64,000 nt of DNA, taken from the NCBI RefSeq assembly GCF_000716435.1, contig NZ_JNWO01000009.1:248001-312000 (forward strand), in the 5' to 3' direction. Position numbers and translations under genes: made by a program. This document shows positions 61,439-64,000 of this stretch, one piece after another. The notes under the pieces are model-generated. The model saw only the letters and a program-made list of their open reading frames with translations. It had not been told where the DNA came from and did not search any database. The number at the start of each line of letters is the position of its first letter. Within the stretch, counting starts at the first letter, position 1. This stretch comes from Streptomyces xylophagus (GTDB lineage Bacteria; Actinomycetota; Actinomycetes; Streptomycetales; Streptomycetaceae).

Positions 61439-63382
61439 ATGTCCGTGGTCGAGCGACAGGAGTGGGACGTCGTCGTGGTCGGTGCCGGTGGCGCCGGTCT
61501 GCGGGCCGCCATCGAGGCGCGCGAGCGCGGTGCCCGTACGGCGGTGATCTGCAAGTCGCTGTTCGGCAAGGCCCATACGGTGATGGCCGAGGGCGGCATC
61601 GCGGCGGCGATGGCCAACGTCAACGAGCACGACAACTGGCAGGTCCACTTCCGCGACACGCTGCGCGGCGGGAAGTTCCTCAACCAGTGGCGCATGTCGG
61701 AGCTGCACGCGAAGGAAGCCCCGGACCGGGTCTGGGAGTTGGAGACCTGGGGCGCCCTCTTCGACCGCACGAAGGACGGCAGGATCTCCCAGCGCAACTT
61801 CGGCGGCCACGAGTACCCGCGCCTCGCCCACGTCGGCGACCGTACGGGACTCGAGCTGATCCGCACGCTCCAGCAGAAGATCGTGTCGCTCCAGCAGGAG
61901 GATTACAAGGAGACCGGCGACTACGAGTCCCGCCTGAAGGTCTATCAGGAATGCACCGTGACACGGGTGTTGAAGGACGGAAGCCGCGTCTCCGGGGTCT
62001 TCGCCTACGAGCGCGAGACGGGTCGCTTCATGGTCCTGGAGGCGCCCTCCGTGGTGATCGCGACGGGCGGGATCGGCAAGTCCTTCAAGGTGACGTCGAA
62101 TTCGTGGGAGTACACGGGCGACGGCCACGCGCTGGCACTGCTCGCCGGGGCGCCCCTCCTCAACATGGAGTTCGTGCAGTTCCACCCGACGGGCATGGTC
62201 TGGCCGCCGTCCGTGAAGGGCATCCTCGTCACCGAGTCCGTCCGTGGCGACGGCGGGGTGCTGCGCAACTCGGACGGCAAACGCTTCATGTTCGACTACA
62301 TCCCGGACGTCTTCAAGGAGAAGTACGCCGAGTCGGAGGCGGAGGGCGACCGCTGGTACGAGGACCCGGACCACAACCGCCGTCCCCCCGAACTGCTCCC
62401 CCGCGACGAGGTCGCCCGCGCCATCAACTCCGAGGTGAAGGCGGGCCGCGGCTCACCGCACGGCGGAGTCTTCCTGGACGTGTCGACGCGGATGCCGGCG
62501 GAGGTGATCCGGCGCCGACTCCCGTCCATGTACCACCAGTTCAAGGAACTGGCCGACGTCGACATCACGGCGGAGGCGATGGAGGTCGGGCCGACCTGTC
62601 ACTACGTGATGGGCGGCATCGCGGTCGATTCGGATACGGCGGCGGCACGCGGGGTCGAGGGGCTGTTCGCGGCCGGTGAGGTGGCCGGCGGCATGCACGG
62701 CTCCAACCGGCTGGGCGGCAACTCCCTGTCCGACCTGCTGGTGTTCGGCCGCCGGGCCGGCTGGCACGCGGCGGACCACGCGGCCGACCTGGCGGACAGC
62801 CGCCCGCTGGTGGACGACGCCGAGGTGGACCTGGCGGCGGCGGAGGCGCTGCGCCCCTTCTCGGCCGAGGGTCCCGAACCCGGCAAGGAGAACGGCCGCC
62901 CACCGGAGAACCCGTACACCCTCCACCAGGAACTTCAGCAGACCATGAACGACCTCGTCGGCATCATCCGCCGCGAGGGCGAGATGGAACAGGCACTGGA
63001 GAAACTGGCCGATCTGCGGGTACGGGCCCGTCGTGCCGGAGTGGAGGGCCACCGGCAGTTCAACCCCGGCTGGCATCTCGCCCTGGACCTGCGGAACATG
63101 CTGCTGGTCAGCGAGTGCGTGGCCCGGGCCGCGCTGGAGCGCACCGAGTCGCGGGGCGGACACACCCGCGAGGACCATCCCGGCATGAGCCGCGACTGGC
63201 GCCGCATCAATCTGATCTGCCAACTCACCGATCCCACAGGCGGATTGGGCGCCACGGACCCGGTGTCCGGCCAGATCACCCTGACCCGCGAGACGACCGA
63301 ACCCATCCGCGCCGACCTGCTCGCCCTCTTCGAGAAGGAAGAGCTGGTCAAGTACCTCGCCGAAGAGGAGCTGTACGAGTGA
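61439..63382 (+). CDS. sdhA: Succinate dehydrogenase flavoprotein subunit
   Basis: A 647-residue subunit that oxidises succinate to fumarate. The dinucleotide fold VVVVGAGGAG (11-20), the covalent-FAD His46 (KAHTVMAEGG), QFHPTGM, TESVRGDGG and the active-site HYVMGGIAVD, GLFAAGEVAGGMHGSNRLGGNSLSD segments are visible. The C-terminal helices RGGHTREDHPG are typical. It overlaps the Fe-S subunit gene by four bases (GTGA). Together with the anchor it is an Sdh1-type complex; fumarate reductase activity in reverse is possible. Confidence 0.95.
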   Translation: MSVVERQEWDVVVVGAGGAGLRAAIEARERGARTAVICKSLFGKAHTVMAEGGIAAAMANVNEHDNWQVHFRDTLRGGKFLNQWRMSELHAKEAPDRVWELETWGALFDRTKDGRISQRNFGGHEYPRLAHVGDRTGLELIRTLQQKIVSLQQEDYKETGDYESRLKVYQECTVTRVLKDGSRVSGVFAYERETGRFMVLEAPSVVIATGGIGKSFKVTSNSWEYTGDGHALALLAGAPLLNMEFVQFHPTGMVWPPSVKGILVTESVRGDGGVLRNSDGKRFMFDYIPDVFKEKYAESEAEGDRWYEDPDHNRRPPELLPRDEVARAINSEVKAGRGSPHGGVFLDVSTRMPAEVIRRRLPSMYHQFKELADVDITAEAMEVGPTCHYVMGGIAVDSDTAAARGVEGLFAAGEVAGGMHGSNRLGGNSLSDLLVFGRRAGWHAADHAADLADSRPLVDDAEVDLAAAEALRPFSAEGPEPGKENGRPPENPYTLHQELQQTMNDLVGIIRREGEMEQALEKLADLRVRARRAGVEGHRQFNPGWHLALDLRNMLLVSECVARAALERTESRGGHTREDHPGMSRDWRRINLICQLTDPTGGLGATDPVSGQITLTRETTEPIRADLLALFEKEELVKYLAEEELYE

Positions 63383-64000
63383 GCAGCTACGAGGCCCGCT
63401 TCAAGGTGTGGCGGGGTGACGTCAAGGGCGGCGACCTGGAGGACTTCAAGGTCGAGGTCAACGACGGCGAGGTGATCCTCGACATCATCCACCGCATCCA
63501 GGCCACCCAGGCCTCCGACCTCGCCGTGCGCTGGAACTGCAAGGCGGGCAAGTGCGGTTCGTGCTCGGCGGAGATCAACGGGCGCCCCCGGCTGATGTGC
63601 ATGACCCGCATGTCGGTGTTCACCCCCGAGGAGACGATCACGGTCACACCCTTGCGCGCCTTCCCTGTCGTACGGGATCTGGTGACGGACGTCGGCTTCA
63701 ACTACCAGAAGGCCAGGGAGGTTCCGTCGTTCGTGCCGCCGGAGGGTGTGGGACTTGGCGAGTACCGGATGATGCAGGAGGACGTCGACCGCTCGCAGGA
63801 GTTCCGCAAGTGCATCGAGTGCTTCCTGTGCCAGGACACCTGCCATGTCGTCCGCGACCACGAGGAGAACAAGACGGCGTTCGCGGGCCCCCGATTCCTC
63901 ATGCGGGTCGCGGAGTTGGACATGCACCCGCTGGACGCGGCGGCGGAGAGCGGCCTGGACCGCAAGAAGACCGCCCAGGACGAACACGGTCTCGGCTACT
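63379..64000 (+). CDS. sdhB: Succinate dehydrogenase iron-sulfur subunit (partial)
   Basis: The first 207 residues; the frame is cut by the window end. The [2Fe-2S] domain has Cys54, Cys59, Cys62 and Cys74 (CKAGKCGSC), and the ferredoxin-like domain starts with CIECFLCQDTC (145, 148, 151, 155), where the usual CP is CH. It passes electrons from FAD to quinone. GTG start overlaps the sdhA stop by four bases. Total length is about 240-250 in the family, so little is missing. Confidence 0.94.
   Translation, partial: MSSYEARFKVWRGDVKGGDLEDFKVEVNDGEVILDIIHRIQATQASDLAVRWNCKAGKCGSCSAEINGRPRLMCMTRMSVFTPEETITVTPLRAFPVVRDLVTDVGFNYQKAREVPSFVPPEGVGLGEYRMMQEDVDRSQEFRKCIECFLCQDTCHVVRDHEENKTAFAGPRFLMRVAELDMHPLDAAAESGLDRKKTAQDEHGLGY

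Overview
The window is a high-GC actinobacterial chromosome segment, almost certainly Streptomyces. The evidence is the strongly GC-biased third codon positions, frequent GTG and TTG starts, several apparently leaderless genes, mycothiol biosynthesis (mshB), the sigma / anti-sigma / HtrA / TatB order shared with the Mycobacterium tuberculosis sigE locus, a BldK-type peptide importer beside typA, and dispersed repeats typical of Streptomyces. There is no sign of a prophage, integrative element, insertion sequence, CRISPR array, tRNA or rRNA. This is core chromosome with one duplicated accessory block.

Region by region. (1) 1-8.4 kb holds the end of a membrane protein gene, a SUFU-like gene, corA with a strongly structured candidate leader RNA, a secreted lipoprotein, a soluble PRC/MgtE-N/CBS protein overlapping a DUF1003 protein, the Fe-S carrier ATPase Mrp, and tatB. 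(2) 8.6-13.2 kb is the envelope-stress module: ECF sigma factor, zinc-type membrane anti-sigma factor (GTGA overlap) and HtrA-like protease with tatB downstream, a divergent O-methyltransferase that has no ATG/GTG/TTG start, and a DUF3117 gene. (3) 13.6-22 kb is metabolic: enoyl-CoA hydratase, tagA, a DivIVA-domain protein, a folP2-type DHPS paralogue, a LOG-family protein, dapE, dapC and a seven-iron ferredoxin. (4) 22-27.5 kb has a GNAT protein, a SirB1-like protein, and a drug-type ABC transporter co-transcribed with a NarL-type two-component system behind a perfect palindrome. (5) 27.6-34.4 kb has a large membrane-anchored protein with a collagen-like Gly/Pro tract, DUF6113, mshB, a 64-residue membrane protein and an S9 peptidase.

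(6) 34.5-54.4 kb is dominated by three complete oligopeptide ABC importers, fifteen genes in all. One is in order A-B-C-D-F. The other two are closely related, have order C-A-B-D-F, and face each other across a VOC gene and a methyltransferase gene. The copy nearest typA is the best candidate for the developmental importer BldK. Upstream of it lies a 26-codon ORF with a strong Shine-Dalgarno sequence whose start resembles that of the cluster-1 binding protein. (7) 55-64 kb holds typA, a small lipoprotein gene, a solitary 728-residue peptide-binding lipoprotein with a charged insertion, and a succinate dehydrogenase operon cut by the window end.

The best leads for new biology are the corA leader structure, the 30-base repeat in convergent gaps, the palindrome before the ABC/two-component operon, the paired DnaA-box-like sites before dapE, and the duplicated importer with its truncated upstream start. 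No obviously novel multi-gene system was found.
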